A stretch of DNA of 64,000 nt, from assembly GCF_001422365.1 (NCBI RefSeq), contig NZ_LMMT01000036.1, positions 3,823 through 67,822 on the forward strand. The letters run 5' to 3'. The position numbers and the translations under genes are program-made. The stretch comes from Pseudorhodoferax sp. Leaf265. Lineage in GTDB: Bacteria; Pseudomonadota; Gammaproteobacteria; Burkholderiales; Burkholderiaceae_C. Positions 61,504-64,000 of the stretch are shown here, piece by piece (position 1 is the stretch's first letter; each line of letters starts with the position of its first letter). Under the pieces are notes generated by a model, which was not told where the DNA came from, made no database searches, and worked only from the letters and a program-made list of their open reading frames with translations.

Positions 61504-64000
61504 TGCAGTTGGCGCCAGTTCGGGCGCAGCGGGATTTCGGGCAGGCGCGCCAGCTTGTCGGTCCGGTCGTTGCCGACACGGATTTCCTTGTTGCCGGCCG
61601 TCACACGGTTTTCGGCACTGGACGCCGTCATGCGGGAGGTGTAGCCGTCGGCCGCGGTGTAGAGGCCATCGCCGTTGGTGTCCATGACCTGCACCGAGGG
61701 CCGCAGGCCATCCATGATGTTGAGCAGCGTGCGGTACTTCTGCACCGCGGTGGAGGCTGGCTCGCACGATTCGCCCGTCGTGCTGCCACCCGATGCGGGC
61801 ACCTCGGAAATCAACTCGATGATGTTGCTGCTGTCGTAGAAGCCCATCTGTGCCAGCACGCGTTCGCCACTGGCCGGCAGATTCAGGTACCAGCCCTTCT
61901 TGGCCCCCGTGCCGGTGTAGGCAACGGCGTTCTGGCTGATCGTCCAGAAGGTGCGTGAGGTGCTGACACCGGAGCCGGTGACGGACGTGCCCACGGTCTG
62001 CTGCACCAGGCTGCTCACGCCGCTGCCGACCGGCGTGGCCGCCCCGCCGCTGTCGTCAACCACCACCTTGGTGGACTCGATCTTGTAGCGGGTGCTGTCC
62101 AGCACCGAGTAGATGCTCTGCACCGAGGTGTCGGTGCGGTCGCCTTCGGTCAGGTTGCGGCCCGTGCCGAACGCCACCATGAGACCGATGACATTGCGCT
62201 CGTTGGCGCGCACGATAGGGGGCGCCGTGATGGGCTGCACCGAGCTGACATTGCCGCTCGTGTAGGACGCCGTGTAGAGCGGCTGGCCCGAGAAGTCCAC
62301 CCGCCAGTCGGTCTGCGCGGCCTTGGTCACGTCGAACTTCCACAGGTTGCCACGCAGGTCGCCGGCATACACGAGATCGACCGTGCCATTGCCGTCCAGA
62401 TCCACGAGGCGCGGTGCCGACAGGCCGTTGCCGGTCCCCGTCGCGGCGCTCGCGACGATCTTGAGCAACTCCTTGCCGCCATCCAGGTACTGGATCAGCA
62501 GCGCCGGCCGCTCGTTCGTGCTGTTGTAGCCATTGCCCATGACCACGGCCCAGCGTCCGTTGTTCATGCGTGCGATCTGCGTGCTCTTCAGTGCGTTGGT
62601 GTCGTCCACCACCGGCGGCGCGAAGATGTGGCCGATGTCCGCATCCTCGGTGGTCGCGCCGGCCACCGAGGTCTTGTCCATCACCACCAGCGTCGCGGCT
62701 TTGGTCTTCACGAAGTCATTGGCCAAGCTGCTGCCGGTCTGGGAACTGCCAGGATTCGTCACATCGAGCACGAAATAGCCCTTGCCCCCCGCCCCGAGCG
62801 TGCCGACCAGCATGGTGCGCCAGTCCGGCGTGGCGGTCGTGCCCACGTTCACGTCGCCGCTGAACGGCGAGCCGTCCACGTAGTAGCGGTGCGAGTAGCT
62901 CGGGCGTGTAAGTTCGGGCAGGTTCGCAATCACCCCCTTGGGCACATAGGCGATCTTCTCGCTGCCGTCCACACCGGAGAAGCCGTGCAGCATGCCGTCG
63001 TTGCCCCCCACGTAGACCATGGGCAGCCGCTTGGCATAGGTCTTCGCGAACGCGGCGTAGCTGTCGAACGCGTAGTTGCTGACCGGATCGGCCACGTACC
63101 AGAGCGCAGAGTTGACGATGTCGCCCTGGCGCGACTTGCGCAACCGGAAGGGCGTGCTCTCGTAGGTCTTGCCGTCCTGGGTCAGGTCCCCACGGATGAA
63201 CTTCAGGCGCTGTTCGGCCGCGGCATCGGACACCGTGCCAGCCCCTTCGACCTTGAGCAGATTCTTCTGCGCCGTGCTGAGCCCGCTCAGCACCGGCGTC
63301 GACGTCGCGTCCTGCGTCCACTGGAACGAGGTACCACGCGCGCCGGACTCGCTCCAGGTCAGGATCAGGCGGTTGGGAATGTCTGCCGCCGCCAGCGCAT
63401 CGAGCTTGTTGGCGGTCGTGACGTTGGCCGGCGTCGTGTTCTGTGTCCCCCAGCCGGCATCGGGCGCGGTGCTCACGACGCCCGTTGTCGGGTCCTGCGA
63501 CAAGGTGTCCGCGAGCACGTACCCGCGCCAGTCCTCGGCCAGATAGCCCGAGGTGTACTGCGTGGTCGCACTGCGCGAGATCGAACCCGAGGCGCTGGCG
63601 AAGCTGGAAACCGGCGTGCTGTTGTCCGCGATGATCTTGCTGAAGATCTCGCGGAAGGCCGCGACCAGGCTTTCGGCCGAGGTGCTGGCGATGAACTTGC
63701 CACGGCTGTTGATCGCCATGTGCCAGAGCTCGGTCTTGCGGGCATCTTCGTTGGTGCTCGCGGCGTCGAGGTTGAGGTTGTTGCTCTCCTCCAGCGACAA
63801 CGTGGACACACTGCCGTTCGGCCCCTTGAAGGGATTGGGCCAGGCCGTCCGGGCGCCGATGCCGGCGATCATGTCGGGCAGCGAGCCGCCAAAGTTGTCG
63901 TTGGTGCTCAGGTCCCACTGCGGATACCCGGCATAGGTCAACGCCGTCCGCCATTCGGCCGCGTCGCCAAAGCCGATGGTGTAGGTCGTCATGTGCTGCC
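61500..64000 (-). CDS. pilY1: PilY1-like type IV pilus assembly/tip adhesin (5' end outside window)
   Basis: At least 833 codons open to the right edge, so the N-terminal signal and von Willebrand part lie outside. The visible beta-propeller segment has PilY1 marks: [40 protein letters not shown] and [13 protein letters not shown]. Two EF-hand-like Ca loops are visible, [15 protein letters not shown] (about 62363-62407) and [13 protein letters not shown] (about 61646-61684). PilY1 balances pilus extension and retraction and mediates adhesion. The Met at 63992 is internal to the full protein. Confidence 0.9.
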   Translation of the reverse strand, partial: QHMTTYTIGFGDAAEWRTALTYAGYPQWDLSTNDNFGGSLPDMIAGIGARTAWPNPFKGPNGSVSTLSLEESNNLNLDAASTNEDARKTELWHMAINSRGKFIASTSAESLVAAFREIFSKIIADNSTPVSSFASASGSISRSATTQYTSGYLAEDWRGYVLADTLSQDPTTGVVSTAPDAGWGTQNTTPANVTTANKLDALAAADIPNRLILTWSESGARGTSFQWTQDATSTPVLSGLSTAQKNLLKVEGAGTVSDAAAEQRLKFIRGDLTQDGKTYESTPFRLRKSRQGDIVNSALWYVADPVSNYAFDSYAAFAKTYAKRLPMVYVGGNDGMLHGFSGVDGSEKIAYVPKGVIANLPELTRPSYSHRYYVDGSPFSGDVNVGTTATPDWRTMLVGTLGAGGKGYFVLDVTNPGSSQTGSSLANDFVKTKAATLVVMDKTSVAGATTEDADIGHIFAPPVVDDTNALKSTQIARMNNGRWAVVMGNGYNSTNERPALLIQYLDGGKELLKIVASAATGTGNGLSAPRLVDLDGNGTVDLVYAGDLRGNLWKFDVTKAAQTDWRVDFSGQPLYTASYTSGNVSSVQPITAPPIVRANERNVIGLMVAFGTGRNLTEGDRTDTSVQSIYSVLDSTRYKIESTKVVVDDSGGAATPVGSGVSSLVQQTVGTSVTGSGVSTSRTFWTISQNAVAYTGTGAKKGWYLNLPASGERVLAQMGFYDSSNIIELISEVPASGGSTTGESCEPASTAVQKYRTLLNIMDGLRPSVQVMDTNGDGLYTAADGYTSRMTASSAENRVTAGNKEIRVGNDRTDKLARLPEIPLRPNWRQLQ

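Overview
The window is about 68-70% GC, densely packed, and carries several signs of a betaproteobacterium of the Burkholderiales, most likely Comamonadaceae. These are three periplasmic Bug/TctC-type solute receptors with no TctAB genes nearby, a DUF3460 gene beside scpA, TAAAAT -10 boxes in front of housekeeping genes, a beta-ketoadipate operon under an IclR regulator, and a PEP-CTERM protein. The genus is inferred, not shown. I found no rRNA, tRNA, insertion sequence, CRISPR array or replication origin, and no gene-free stretch longer than 300 bases.

Region 1-5.1 kb (minus strand) looks like a type I secretion locus. A HlyB-type ABC exporter with a degenerate peptidase-like domain is followed by a HlyD-type adaptor and then by a gene that runs off the left edge. 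That gene encodes a protein built almost entirely of eight-residue repeats (A-A-L-T-T-x-Q-I/V), the likely secreted substrate. A CitE-like lyase, a PEP-CTERM protein and an MFS transporter follow (5.1-8.0 kb).

Region 8.0-17.3 kb is an aromatic-catabolism island: an IclR regulator diverges from pcaI-pcaJ-pcaF-pcaD, then a cyclase-family hydrolase, a YciI-like protein, an SDR, an AtoE-type carboxylate transporter, a muconolactone isomerase and a Bug receptor. Together they would convert a muconolactone to succinyl-CoA and acetyl-CoA, but no ring-cleavage enzyme is present. A PdxA-like/Bug/LysR group follows (17.3-20.3 kb).

Region 20.3-34.2 kb is mixed: a truncated globin, an MFS pump and its divergent LysR, a small P-loop kinase behind a leader peptide and a hairpin that hides its ribosome-binding site, an FtsX-like permease, an SMP-30 lactonase, a solitary low-GC Mrr-type endonuclease, another Bug receptor, two MarC paralogues flanking a BCCT transporter, and argG.

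Region 34.2-40.9 kb holds an MFS transporter broken by a one-base shift at a C-run, a CPBP membrane protease, fdhD, apbC, metG and a tiny lipoprotein. Region 41-48.8 kb is an aromatic amino-acid degradation operon: a TetR regulator diverging from an FAD amino-acid oxidase, permease, RidA, VOC protein, fumarylacetoacetase, PhhB, PhhA, and an SDR with dihydropteridine-reductase-like sequence.

Region 48.8-64 kb is mainly housekeeping: BamE-like lipoprotein, DUF3460, scpA, gpsA, secB, grxC, rhodanese, gpmA, ctpA, moeB/thiF, a thermonuclease, a SulP transporter, a diguanylate cyclase, a FlhG/MinD ATPase, a zinc-ribbon protein, a DUF429 protein, and the start of a type IV pilus locus (pilE-like, pilY1) cut by the right edge.
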